From: Melitaea cinxia
Lineage: Eukaryota > Arthropoda > Insecta > Lepidoptera > Nymphalidae
Direction of reading: 5' to 3'
Assembly (NCBI RefSeq): GCF_905220565.1
Contig: NC_059399.1
Location: forward strand, 9,703,501 to 9,767,500
Length of the DNA: 64,000 bases
Part shown: piece after piece, positions 52,979 through 64,000 of the stretch
Layout: each line of letters starts with the position of its first letter
Numbering within the stretch: the stretch's first letter is position 1
The notes under the pieces: generated by a model
What the model was told of the DNA's origin: nothing
Database searches by the model: none
Seen by the model: only the letters and a program-made list of their open reading frames with translations
Program-made: the position numbers and the translations under genes

Positions 52979-55883
52979 TGGCTTCGTACGACCTTAAAGT
53001 GTATTACCAAAATGCTCGGGGACTACGCACCAAGACTCACGCGTTCAAACGGGGTGTGCTCCTGTCCTCTTACGATATTATCTCACTAACGGAAACCTGG
53101 CTTCCGGATGGTCTAGGTGATAATGAATTATTCGATGATAGGTATATTGTCTGGCGGCGTGATAGGAATTATCAATCAACACAGTTGAGGTATGGAGGTG
53201 GAGTATTGCTAGCTACTCACCGACGGTTAACCGCAGTGGAACGCCCAGAATGGCACTCCTCTGCTGAAGACATCTGGGTTACAATCACAACGAAAAAAAC
53301 TATACGGGGATCACACTCAATTAAAATTCACATCTGCACTCTATACTTATGTAAGGAAAATTTAGGTAATTCTTTCAATACACAATTGCAAAACTTCTCA
53401 GAGAAGCTGTCGCTCATTGTTAGTTCATGTCCGAACGACTTATTTCTAATTTTGGGTGACTTTAACTTAAGCAACATCAACTGGAATGGTGAGATTAACT
53501 GTTTGCAGCCTAATGGGATCGTTGGCGAATCGCAGGTATTATTTTTCGATACTCTAGCAGAGTGCAACCTTAATCAGTTTAACTTAAATAGAAATATTAA
53601 CAATAGAATACTTGATTATGTTTTGTGTAACGAATACGTGTGTGTATCGGCATGTGACGATCCTCTGGTACCAGAGGACCCTCACCATAAGTCGTTAGAT
53701 CTAACTTTGACCTGTGCTCTGGATGACTCACTTGGAACTAATCGCAGACTTAAATATTTTTATGACAAAGCAGATTACGAGGCCATTTCTTCCTCACTAA
53801 ATGAAGTGAACTGGTTGATGGACCTGAACAATAGCCCTTTGGACAATGCCGTTGATATATTTTACCACCACTTATACAATATTAGAGATAAACATGTCCC
53901 TCATAAAATAATAAGTTCTTCATCATTTCCACCGTGGTACAGCTGTTCACTTAAGAAACTACTGAAAGAAAAATATAAATATAATAAAAGATATCAAGTT
54001 TATGGTAATATGGCTGACCTCGACACTTTTCGACTTCTTCGAACTAGGGCTAAACGTCTGGAACAGGAGTGCTACAATAATTACATAAAACGCACGGAAG
54101 ATGCGATAGTTAGGCAACCAAAAAAGTTTTGGTCGTTTGTAAAATCCAACAATAAGGGTTCTAACTCCCTTCCGTCTAAATTATACTATGAGGGACAGTC
54201 CGCGGATACTGGACAAGGTGTTTGTGATCTTTTTGCTTCATTTTTTCAATCCACTTTTCTTTCTCCATGGTCACATAGAAACAACTTAAATTATTCACCT
54301 TTAAACCCAAATAACGTCTCTGTTTGTATTAGTAATATAGAAATCAGTATAGATTCAATTAAGAAATTATTAAAGGCATTGGACTTAACCAAGGGTTCAG
54401 GACCAGACCAGATTGTACCCATCTTTGCCGTCAAATGCGCTGAATCAATTTCCGTGCCTTTATCTATTATATTCAAGCGCTCAATCTCGGAGGGACTCGT
54501 ACCTCGTATTTGGAAATCCGCATTTATTTCCCCGATTCATAAAAGTGGTAGTAAAAATGATGTCAAGAATTACAGACCTATATCTAAATTATGCCTCTTC
54601 GCTAAAGTGTTTGAACGCATAGTGTATTCTCAAGTTTATCAATCATTATCATCATTCTTTATTCCAGAACAGCATGGATTTTTAGCGATGCGTTCTACTT
54701 CGTCTAATCTTTTATCTTTCACAGATTTTGTTACAACTGGCATGGATTCTGGGGGTCAAGTTGACGCAATTTTTACGGATTTTAGCAAAGCTTTTGATTG
54801 CATTGATCATCAAATATTGCTACAAAAACTTCTCTTTGCTGGAATTCATGGTAATTTATACCGATGGTTTACCTCCTATATCGAAAAGAGATCGCAAGCA
54901 GTAGTAGTGAACGGATTCTCATCAAACTGGAATAATGTCCCTTCTGGAGTTCCCCAGGGGTCATTGCTTGGGCCCTTGCTTTTTAATATTTTATAAACGA
55001 TGTAGCCTCCTGCTTCCAACACTCTAACTTCCTTCTGTACGCCGATGACATGAAAATATTTAAAAATATCGATTCACCAAGTGATTCTAAGCTATTACAG
55101 GAGGATTTGGAACGTTTCGAGCAATATTGCCTTCGTAATAACTTACAGCTAAACATTCAGAAATGTTACTGTATGACTTTCACTCGTAAATTTAAATTCC
55201 TGAAAACTCTATATAAATTTACAGATCAGGTGTTACACAGGGTAAATGAGATCCGTGATCTGGGTATTATGCATGATTCTAAATTAACATACGACAGGCA
55301 TATAGACCTGATCTGTAAAAAGGCTAATAAAACTATGGGCTTTGTTTTTCGGTCAAGTTCCCAATTTAATAGTATAAAGGTAATTAAGGTCCTTTATTGT
55401 TCCTTGGTGCGTAGTATTCTCGAGTATTGTTCACAGGTTTGGAATCCACGATATAATGTCTACATTGATAGGATTGAGTCCATACAGCGTAGATTTTTGA
55501 AATATCTACAGTACAGGCTGGAAATCAACGATTGCAATTATGAGGCAAGGTGCCGTAGACACCATTTACTACCCTTACGGGAACGGCGACAAATTGCCGA
55601 CGTTGTCTTTCTAGCCAAAATTGCTCAAAACCGTGTAGATTCTCCACATTTACTCTCGAAGATTAATTTGAGGGTGCCTTATAAAACATCTAGGCAACCT
55701 TTATGTTTGGACATTCCGCAGTCCGCATCAAATTATAGACAAAACTCTTTTTTTATTCGTGGCGCTAAAAGTTTAAATAGTGTGGTGGCATCCACTCAGC
55801 TTGACCTCTTTACTTCTTCAACACTTCATTTCAAAACTACTTTGACGAACACTTGGTTTGACGGCTCTCGAACTGATCCGTAG
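52978..55883 (+). pseudogene. LINE ORF2: endonuclease and reverse transcriptase with a frame break
   Basis: Residues 1-230 form an APE-type endonuclease (VYYQNARGLRTKT, LTETWLPDG, GDFNLSNINW at about 160, DYVLCN). Reverse transcriptase follows with LTKGSGPDQI, KNYRPISKLCLFAKVFERIV, EQHGFLAMRS, FTDFSKAFDCIDHQILL and SGVPQGSLLGPLLFN. The frame then breaks at about 54985-54995 in a T run; a one-base loss there explains the stop at 54994-54996. The rest is open in another frame: the catalytic YADD at 55038-55049, then NLQLNIQKC, and a C-terminus with LRVPYKTSRQP ending at 55883. No RNase H. The family is Jockey/CR1-like; the exact clade is unsettled. Confidence 0.87.
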
Positions 55884-56045
55884 GTGGCATTTATTATTTT
55901 AATTCAACTGTATCAAGTGAACAAGCTTTTGTAATTTAATTGTGAAAACATGTAATTGGTGTATAGTTTTCATTTGGATATGTTTTTTTGTAATGAAACA
56001 CTGTTTGTTTTCCGAATAAATAAAAAATAAAATAAAATAAATAAA

Positions 56046-56275
56046 GTAGGTCGACGAAAAAAGCGTCAAGTAAAAACGCATTATTAGATATAACTCGAAA
56101 AGCAGTTGTTAAATCTCAAATAAATTTAAATGGGACCAATTGGCACACACCACCTTTCGATTAAAACAAAATTTGTCGAAATCGGTCCACCCGGTCAAAA
56201 GTTCTGATGTAACATACATAAAAAAAAAAATACAGTCGAATTGAGAACCTCCTCCTTTTTTGGAAGTCGGTTAAA
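56046..56275 (+). repeat. Right part of the split inverted-end repeat
   Basis: GTAGGTCGACGAAAAAAGCG to CCTTTTTTGGAAGTCGGTTAA matches 22007-22240. Confidence 0.85.
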
Positions 56276-57427
56276 AAAAAATACATCGCGTTGGGGGACC
56301 GCTCCTGCTTATTTATTACCTATTATTTATTTTTCGTCTACAACTTCTTGTGTGATACCGTCGTATTGTTCGGTGGTGTAAGAATTAAATTTTTTTAAGT
56401 ACAAATATATTTTTATCGTTTCAGTCTATTAAAGGTCAAGGATTCATTGACATAATGGAGAGTACTTGAGAGCAAATTAATACACTTTGATAACCTTCTG
56501 AAATTAATTATTGTCGAATTTCAACCACTGAGCGACCACAAGTATACTTAAAAGCACATACTTTTCGTATGATACTGATGGAACTATTTTTATACTCACG
56601 AATATTTGTAGTCTCGAGTTTCAGTGTTGTCATTATCATAGTGCACGATCACCGCGTTCTGATAAATGAATAAAAAAAATGAATAAAAATAATGATATGA
56701 ATGATATGCGACGCTGCACAAGTGCACACGCAACGACTGCTAAGCACAAGACGACGAACTGAAAATTACCGTAAACCATATTAAATATAATAATACTAAC
56801 ACAATAAACACAGAATCAACCAAACAGATCAATACAAAACATAAAACAGACCTAACGTACCTCCCGGCTTTACTCGCTTTTGCGTTACATTGACTTTATA
56901 ACATAATGGATAAATCCAAGAACTACTGAACTTTTTTTTAACATTTCTCCAAGAGTAAGCTACGGTATCATTGAGTGATATAGGCCATATTATAATGAGA
57001 AAAAAAAGGAAAAGCTAAATTCATTTAACCAAAGCAGGCGCAAGCGGAAGGCCTTGTCTTAAAATAAAGATTCGTGAATATAATGAAATAAACAATAATT
57101 TTACAACATGGTCTCTACTGACTCTTAAAATAAAAATAAATTGAACAAATCAATGGTTTTATTTAATTTTAAGAGTTTAGGTTCCTAAGTTGATGTATCA
57201 CAATCTAGCTAGTTAAATTTACCTTAAAAAGAATTTTCAAATTTATTTGTTTTTTTATCATAGTAAATGAAAATATTTTTTTATTTATTATGCGTTTTAA
57301 AGATATTGCAAAAGTTTCAACCGTCCAAAGTTAACCTTCGCACCGAAGGAACGGTCACACAAAACATGGTAATGAGTTAAATACGCCGAATAATAACTTT
57401 AGTGACGAAATACAATAATTCGTAAAG
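56276..57427. other. Intergenic, upstream of the last cuticle gene
   Basis: No open frame or recognisable repeat of size. The proximal few hundred bases presumably carry regulatory DNA for the gene at 57508. Confidence 0.4.
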
Positions 57428-57434
57428 TATAAAA
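57428..57434 (+). promoter_or_regulatory. TATA box of the last RR-1 gene
   Basis: TATAAAA lies 80 bases before the ATG, close to the 73 to 86 base spacing of the other RR-1 genes. Confidence 0.6.
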
Positions 57435-57507
57435 CATGTGCTAAGCTTAAACAAGTAAACACATTTGAAGTTCTAACGTCACCGAGAAACATCAAAGTTA
57501 TCCTATC

Positions 57508-58492
57508 ATGAAGCTGGTGAGTTATTGAAAAGTATATAATATATATTTTACAGTTCAACAGGACTTGCGACCGGTTACGACATTTATAACTTTTTCTCCG
57601 CAAGTTTATACAATTTTAATGTTGTATCATTAATCATATGTTTCTTTTTATATTTCTGATATAAATTGTAGGAATCGTTGAAAAGGCAAAAGATTTCTTT
57701 TAGAAAGTGCAATTTCGGGTAATTGTGATCTGTGAATATTGGGTATTGAAAAAGTTTCTTGTGCTAGTAGTGAAGTACCTACCTAAGTGCAGTAACGATG
57801 ATAATTATTTTATAACAGCTCGTGATTCTTGCTTGTGCTGCAATTGTAGCTGCGGCACCTCAGCAGAAACAGTTTGCTTCAGACACCAAAGAAATTCAAA
57901 TATTACGATTTGACTCTAACAACGATGGACTTGGTACCTACAGTTACGCGTAAGTCTACAGTTTTTTAAATATTAATTTATTAATAGCAATATACGCAGC
58001 AAGTGTTTAAAAATATATATGTTTGTAATATCCCTAATCATTAACTTCATATTGAAAGTGGGTACACTTCCGTTAATTATTATTGATTCAAATTCGAGCA
58101 TGAAAAAAAATTACATCTGAATCAGTCTACTAGAATCGTAACAGATCGGCTGAAATAGATAAAACAGAAAAGTAGGCGGACAGACAACAATTAATAATGA
58201 GTTAAGTCTTACAAATACTGAGGGTTCAGTTCAAAAAGGTATGGAACCTAAAAGACGAAAACTTTTCAGTAGTCAGTTTTAGGCATATGACTCCTGTTTT
58301 TAAGCATGACAAGGAAAAAAGTTAAAACATTTTTACAACATATTAAATATGACATCTATAGTAGTAGTTATTTTTATTAACTAAGCTAATTTTTACTTTT
58401 TCAATTTTTAAAACTGGGAGTTTAAATTACAGTATTTGTTTAGAAAAAACCAATTTAAATAAATAACTATAATACACACACACTCACACACA

Positions 58493-58523
<31 letters not shown>

Positions 58524-60488
58524 GCGCACGCGGTTGTATTTTCCTAATCTAGGTAACAAAAAATTATGATCATACCCAGAAATTTGCAAGGGTGGGGCAG
58601 CAAAAATAATGAAGAGCAAAATACTATTTTTTTTTTCACTGTAACTTTTCATTATTTTTCACTATACACACTACTTCGATAATAGATTAACTGAGGTAGG
58701 GCACAGCAGGAATTTCCTGCTCAAAATATGGAGCAGCCCGACTGGGGTAGTATCTCGACCTTACAGAAGATCACAGCAAAATAATATTGTTTTCAAGCAG
58801 TATTGTGTTCCTGTTGGTGAGTAAGGTGACCAGAGCTCCTGGGGGATTGGGGATTGGGTCGGCAACGCGCTTGCGATGCTTCTGGTTTTGCAGGTGTCTA
58901 TAAGTTACGGTAATCGCTTACCATCAGGTGAGCTGTACGCTTGTTTGCCGACCTAGTTAGTAACATAAAAAAATAGCTTGCGGATGTTTTAGCAAAATCT
59001 AGCTAAAATTTCTTTTTTATCTATTTATTTATTGGTTGACCAGCAGTTATTACACTAAAACATTCATTACAAAACGGTAAGCACCACATGCATATAGGTA
59101 AATACAATTCAATAGACAAACACAAAATCAGTTATCCAAAACAGTGATTACACAAATGCTACAAAACTTACATCAAGTACATCTCCAAAAAGCACAGTGA
59201 CTAGCACATGGCAAATCAAAAGCAAGATTATGGACTTGGCTCCTAAAATGCGGAAATGTTGTGCCAAATATATCAATCTGTTTGCTGTAGTGATTGTATA
59301 TCTTACTTAGCCGTAAAACTGACGAGTTAGTGCCCAAAACTGATCTTCGAAAAGAAAGATACAGGAGCATAATTGGTTTTCTAGGACATTTGTGAGGGAT
59401 ATTGAAATTAAATTTTGACAGTAGTTCAGAACAGTCAATACTTTTACGTAACACTTTAAACAAAAATTATAATCAGATGAAATCCTGCGCTTCTCTAATG
59501 AATCCATTTTAAAATGTTTCATGCCTGTTGACAATGTTTTTCTTATTAAAATCTAAAATATCAATTAGTAGCATCGAGTCGGGATGGGGCAAATGATCCA
59601 TCTTGCCCCACCGTAGGTACGCTTGTGATATAATATGTAACAAGCTGTAATATACTTATAAATAATAAATATACTCAGAGCGTAAATTGAACCCACAACC
59701 CCTGAAGCCTATAAGGCTATAGAGTATACTCTATCGCAAGGACACTGCAAACTGTGCCATCGGGCTATTGTAAATCTATGAATGCTTCTTTCCTGTGATA
59801 TTATAATATTATGTGGCTATCGCAAATAAACCTATAATGTTTATATTTATACAAAATAAAAATAAAATTACCTTACAATAAAATCATAGCAAATTAGTAA
59901 TAGAACGCTGTTGCTCTTAATATTTTACGGAAGGGTGTTTGACGAAAATTTTATTCATACTTCCATCAATTATTATATCATAGTTTAGATATATGACTCA
60001 AATTATATGCATAAGTTACTATCAAATTTAAAACTCGTTAATTAAAAATATATACTTCCAAATCATAAAATTGTAAGTAGTTAGTACCTTATCCTAAAAA
60101 ATGTGGATAATGTTAGAAAAAAAGTAGGTAATATGATAACAGACGTAATTTTATAATACTATACAATTTGATAATTTACTGTAGGAATGTTAAAAAGCAA
60201 CATTTTTTACAACCACATAATACAGTAATATAGTGTTATATTTAATTTTATATTTACAGTTTTGAACAAAGTGACGGTACAAAGAAAGAAGAACAAGGTG
60301 AATTAAAGAATGCCGGTACGGATGATGAATTTGTTGCAGTAAAAGGATCCTATAGCTGGACTGGCCCCGATGGCGTTACTTACACAGTAACCTATGTAGC
60401 TGATGACACCGGCTTCCACCCAACAATAGAACAGGGTCCTGATGGAAGCATACCAGCTGGAGTCATAGCTTCTTTAAAAAGCCAATAA
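57508..60488 (+). CDS. RR-1 cuticular protein, three exons
   Basis: Exons 57508-57516 (Met-Lys-Leu, GTGAGT donor), 57819-57949 and 60260-60488 join in phases 0 and 2 to 122 residues. The signal peptide is MKLLVILACAAIVAA, with mature start APQQKQ. The second exon ends EIQILRFDSNNDGLGTYSYA, as in the first standard gene. The last exon has FEQSDG, GSYSWTGPDGVTYTVTYVAD, then DTGFHPTIEQG. The family's QP is HP here; otherwise the RR-1 consensus holds. The C-terminus PAGVIASLKSQ differs from the PPAVVASLLG of its neighbours. A polyadenylation signal is at 60516-60521. The second intron (2.3 kb) contains a microsatellite, a SINE and LINE debris. Secreted chitin-binding cuticle protein. Confidence 0.93.
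58475..58531. repeat. (CA)n(CG)n microsatellite
   Basis: A CA run passes directly into a CG run, which is unusual for such AT-rich DNA. Confidence 0.9.
58686..58972 (+). repeat. SINE-like dispersed repeat
   Basis: Runs from CAGGAATTTCCTGCTC through GGTCGGCAACGCGCTTGCG to CTTACCATCAGGTGAGCTGT and TTGTTTGCCGACC, a GC-rich block distinct from its surroundings and ending in a short A run. Confidence 0.6.
59170..59540 (-). pseudogene. LINE ORF2 C-terminal remnant
   Basis: The minus strand encodes CSELLSKFNFNIPHKCPRKP, then VLGTNSSVLRLSKIYNHYSK and IDIFGTTFPHFRSQV, aligned in style with the C-terminus of the element at 52978-55883 (LLSKINLRVPYKTSRQP). An upstream frame change splits it near 59460. 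Confidence 0.65.
59640..59775 (-). repeat. tRNA-headed SINE fragment
   Basis: GAACCCACAACCCCTGAAGC and GCAAACTGTGCCATCGGGCT on the plus strand are the reverse of a tRNA-like head. Same family as 1020-1152. Confidence 0.6.
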
Positions 60489-60521
60489 ATTACTTAGAAA
60501 GACTTAATCTTGCGTAATAAA

Positions 60522-61393
60522 GTTTGTTATTACCAGTAACAACTCATCAACAACAATCATTAAGTTTTTAAAACGCTTAATACTATAGTACCTATTGTGT
60601 AAGTAGTTAAATTTGTAATTGATAATAAAATTATGAACCAATAAATAAGTTCCTTTTTTAGCAGCATTCCTATTAATCATTTAATGATACCGAAAAATCG
60701 ATTTATTCAGGTTTGGAAAGTAATTAAAGCAAATAATTTTAATCATACTATTTTATATCTAGATCCATTCTATGGCCGAATTTTCGGAATCGCTGTAACT
60801 TACTTAACTAAGCTTTCAGTTATTTCTTTTTTTAATATAGACGAGGAAAAAAATAATTACATCTATTACCTACGATAACTTCAAACGTAACATTCATTCA
60901 CGTTAACTGTCGCGAACTTTTTTACTACCGTGCCGTTAGCCAACTTGTTTTTAAAACTTACCCACTTATCTAATTAAATAATATTTGAAAGACGCCTTAC
61001 AGTGGCTAAACTTGATATTAAATTAATTTTAATTTAAGTATTCCAATAATGGAAGATGACATTATTGATACATGGTAATCAATGTTTTTATAAATACACA
61101 CGCTAATACACTATGGATGTACAAACTATTTTTTCTTATTTATTTATTTATTTATACAAAAAGTTCTATAGGCTCCCAAGGCAATGAAAAACAAAGAGAC
61201 ATGTTTGCAACTGACATATTAGATGACATATTTTAAGTTAATTGCAAATGCCATGTCATATCATATTTTACCGAATTTTTATGCGAAAATATAGGACAGA
61301 AATAAAACTTTACGTAAGTAAATATATGATGTTTAGAGGTAAAAAGACTTTACTATAGTCATGAACTATATGTTTTGTTTTTCTAGAGATAAA
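60522..61393. other. Intergenic between the last cuticle gene and the H15 gene
   Basis: AT-rich, with no repeat I can match. TTTTTCTAG at 61378-61386 could be an acceptor for an upstream non-coding exon of the H15 gene. Confidence 0.4.
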
Positions 61394-62951
61394 ATGGGTA
61401 AGACGTCGAATTTAAACACTGGTGAAATAGTTTTGTCAGCAATAAAGAAAATGACTAAAAACACGGGTTGGACAACTAGAACAATTGTGAAATTTATTAA
61501 AATTGAATACGGTATTAATGATAACAAAATCAGTAAAAAAGTTGCAAGGTGAGTTTTGTGTTAATCGATATTATTGAAGCAAAGTTTGTTATACTTAAAC
61601 TAGAAAAGCAATACTCAAAAATAGGCATACAGTGAAAATTTATATCCTTGGTACCAAACAGACAGCAATTTTTTATATATTTAAATAGACCTTAAACCTA
61701 AAGCTAGCGATAACGGGTGCATCCATATCGGCATCAGTGAAAATGTGCCCAATTATCTAAAGAAGAAATAATGTCAGTAACATAAATTAATATAAAACGA
61801 GATTCTTCTGAAGCTCAATTAAATACTAAAAAGATATGGTATCTGGAAAGAGCATTTAAGTGAAATATCTAAAATTAAAGGAATTCGGTATCGCCCGATT
61901 CAAAGTCAGCCTCCTCCCGTGCCCTTTTTTTACATGGGGAAAATCCTTATAGACATCCTCCGGCGCGGTTTATCGTAGTGGTGTGCAAAACTCCTACTGA
62001 CTAAAACGTCTGAACAGACCTCCGCCTTAGTACACTAAATAAGTTCATCTGTCTATCACTTATTTTCATTTACAGCTTTAACTTTGTTTGATTTTGGTCG
62101 GCAAAACGTAGCTGACAGATAATAATTATATTTTACATTTGCGTTATTTTGGTGTCAAGCTTATGTTACTCAAGCCAATCAGGCGACCTTGCAATTTACC
62201 ATAGAGACGAAAGGTCGTTTGTCTTTTTGATTGTTTCTTTTGGCCTTACATAACATGGTAGGCAACGTATATATTTCCATCACGGCAAGTTTTGGCTTGG
62301 CAAGCTTTCTTATATTGACACTCCATCAATTATACCTTTGTTATAACTTTTGAATTTTTAAAACTCAAATTTACGTAGGCGTAGTGGTTACCGCGACTGG
62401 CTAGTTCGATAACTGTGGGATTGATCTACGCATGACAAATATTTGTATATGAGACTAATTATGTACTGAAACACAGTTTATATATTATTTTCAAAAGAGT
62501 AACCGCGGAGTTTCTTGCTGATTCTTCTTTACAGAATCAACATTCCGAATCGGTGGTTCACTTTTAAAAATAATAATCACCTTAAAATTTTAATTAGTAA
62601 AATGACGTTAATAACGTTGTGCTTTATTTTGATTCACTTTGATTTTATAAGCCAAACAATGACATGACAGCATGGTATGGGCGTTTTTACTTGCGTCTTA
62701 TGTGTTTCTAAATCTTTGAGACAGTATTCACGTCCTACTGGGGAACGTTGACTGTCACGTGTTTATTAAATAATTTGTAATTTTACAGGGCTTTAAAACG
62801 TGGAGTTAAATTAGGTTTATTACAAATGGAAAGCGGAAGATATCGTTTGAACCATATGTCGCGATTGGTCCGACCCATTGAAGCTAGAGAGATACGTTTT
62901 CGAAATCGACCAAGGCGTCAAAAGGCAATGCGCGTACGCAATCAACAATAG
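61394..62951 (+). CDS. Linker-histone-like (H15 domain) small basic protein
   Basis: Exons 61394-61548 and 62789-62951 (GTGAGT donor, TTTTACAG acceptor, phase 2) give 105 residues. Residues about 9-73 read like a linker-histone globular (winged-helix) domain: TGEIVLSAIKKMTKNTGW, TTRTIVKFIKIEYGI, then VARALKRGVKLGLLQMESGR and YRLN. This order, with an ALKRGV..G.L segment and a final G-R-Y-x-L, is characteristic of H1/H5. The tail (about 74-105) is short and Arg-rich (EIRFRNRPRRQKAMRVRN), unlike the long Lys/Ala/Pro tail of somatic H1. Somatic insect H1 genes lack introns; this one has an intron and an AATAAA at 62985-62990, so it is a polyadenylated variant. A germline or sperm chromatin role is a guess from the Arg-rich tail. 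An in-frame ATG 33 bases upstream exists, but GATAAAATGG has the better context. Confidence 0.7.
61895..62015. repeat. Dispersed repeat fragment in the H15 intron
   Basis: A GC-richer block, TCAGCCTCCTCCCGTGCCC, then CATCCTCCGGCGCGGTTTAT and GTGGTGTGCAAAACTCC, stands out from the AT-rich intron. The family is not identified. Confidence 0.45.
62372..62595 (+). repeat. tRNA-like SINE head followed by a dispersed repeat
   Basis: GTAGGCGTAGTGGTTACCGC (A-box-like), then GTGGGATTGATCTACG (B-box-like), followed at 62497-62565 by AGAGTAACCGCGGAGTTTCT and ATTCCGAATCGGTGG, the block also present at 6680-6760. Confidence 0.6.
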
Positions 62952-62990
62952 TCGAAAAATATGCAAAGTTTATAAAAAGTTTGAAATAAA

Positions 62991-64000
62991 ATTGTATTAT
63001 TTTTATGTTATAACAACATTCGTCAAGTTTACTTTTCTTTTTTTTTACTTAATATATAAAACTTTTATCGTTTTCAGCAGGTATATGTATCCAAAATAAT
63101 TTAATTAGGTAATTTTGTAGAAAAAATGCTAATATGCTTAGTATATATGTATATTTCATTACGTCAACGTCCCGTTGCAAACTTTAGAGCTTAAGCATTA
63201 CATCCTATAAGCATATAAGATATAGTTAAATCGTCTTTATTTAATTTCATACGTGGCTAGAAAAAAAATCAAGGAAAATTTATGAAGTTTCTAAATGTAC
63301 AATGTGTTCTCGCTAATGTTTATCCGAGTTCTCGACGAAATATAAAACAAAAAAGTATAATTTATGTATACATACAGTTGAGTAATAATTACAGTAGGTA
63401 TTGTTTTTAAAGGTTGTTTGGTTCTGTATCACTATTTATTTTTTTCTCATAAATTACAAAATTTCATGTAAATGCTAGCACATAACTACTTTTTTTATGT
63501 ACAGATACCTGTGTATCCAATGACGCGCAGATGTCAAAATGTTGAGTGGCGTGGTCGTTTGACACATTGAATCAGAAAGAATGTACTTGATATACAGTTT
63601 GATAATACTCCTTATAAAAAAAAAACGAGTGTGCTTTAGACCACACGACGGAAGCAAAACTTAAGAAACGTAACTCTCTCTCTTTCTATCTTCACTAAGC
63701 TTTCGTTCGTTTCCTTCCGATCACACTTTTCTAACGCTCTTCACGTTACGCATTCACCAGTTTACTCCCCAAGTCATGCGTAAAGAAGTATTACTTCAAA
63801 AACTTCCGAGTAAAAAAATTGATATTTAACAACGTTAGATTTCGAAGTTTGACATTGGATATTACGTAACGTAACGTTAATTAATATTACATATCTAGAC
63901 TTACAACAAATGGACATGCTTCGGCTTTTTAAAAAGCTATTACTATTGGACAAATCGTTATAAAACTTATTTTAATTTTAGGCAATGTATAATGATGATC
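62991..64000. other. Right end of the window, no gene seen
   Basis: Mostly AT-rich. At 63640-63830 a GC-richer segment (CACACGACGGAAGCAAAAC, a CTCTCTCTCTTTC run, CATTCACCAGTTTACTCCCC) looks like a dispersed repeat. No exon with splice signals was found. Confidence 0.4.

Larger units (their letters stand above)
51811..56045 (+). mobile_element. 5'-truncated non-LTR element inserted in a repeat
   Basis: Left edge: match to the inverted-end repeat stops after ACAACGTA. Right edge: an (AATAAA)-rich tail ends and the repeat resumes with GTAGGTCGACGAAAAAAGCG. Comparison with the unbroken copy (21990-22040) shows only GTA shared at the two junctions, so the target duplication is at most about 3 bases. 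Contents: the end of ORF1, a 305-codon frame of unclear nature, and ORF2 (endonuclease and reverse transcriptase, no RNase H). Confidence 0.85.

Overview
The window looks like nuclear DNA of a moth or butterfly (Lepidoptera). It is AT-rich, with small genes split by GT-AG introns, a run of RR-type cuticular protein genes, and dispersed repeats with ends typical of lepidopteran genomes (tRNA-headed SINEs, elements ending near CTAGTT, and SINEs whose tail matches an RTE LINE). I cannot name the species.

Host genes, all on the + strand: a divergent RR cuticular protein (2495-3851), a five-exon gene for a small putative secreted protein that I do not recognise (4467-5980), four RR-1 cuticular protein genes (12515-13032, 14949-23177, 31935-48524, 57508-60488), and a two-exon linker-histone-like H15 protein with an arginine-rich tail (61394-62951). 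The four RR-1 genes share one layout: a 9-base first coding exon (Met-Lys-Leu), a second exon with the signal peptide and the sequence leading up to the chitin-binding motif, a phase-2 intron, and a last exon with the motif itself.

The middle is a tandem segmental duplication. Copy 1 (about 13.65-23.6 kb) carries an intact RR-1 gene. Copy 2 (about 25.7-49.5 kb) carries its sister, whose protein has lost consensus residues and whose second intron has grown to about 15 kb. The growth comes from transposons: a BEL/Pao LTR element with apparently identical LTRs and a 5-bp target duplication (35048-47540), itself split by a full-length RNase H-bearing non-LTR element (35682-41053) with its own target duplication. 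Other insertions are an RTE LINE (29259-31199), LINE remnants and SINEs. Copy 1 has gained a different set, including two minus-strand fragments of an RNA-virus-type superfamily 1 helicase (16729-17160 and 18729-19240). One of these sits in a poly(A)-tailed, target-duplication-bounded retroinsertion.

From 49.5 to 56.3 kb lie repeats and a 5'-truncated non-LTR element (51811-56045) inserted into a repeat with inverted ends; an unbroken copy of that repeat at 21639-22240 serves as the empty site. The final 6.5 kb holds the last cuticle gene and the H15 gene.

The cuticle genes presumably make secreted chitin-binding exoskeleton proteins. The transposons are unrelated passengers, but they allow the duplication and later insertions to be put in order.
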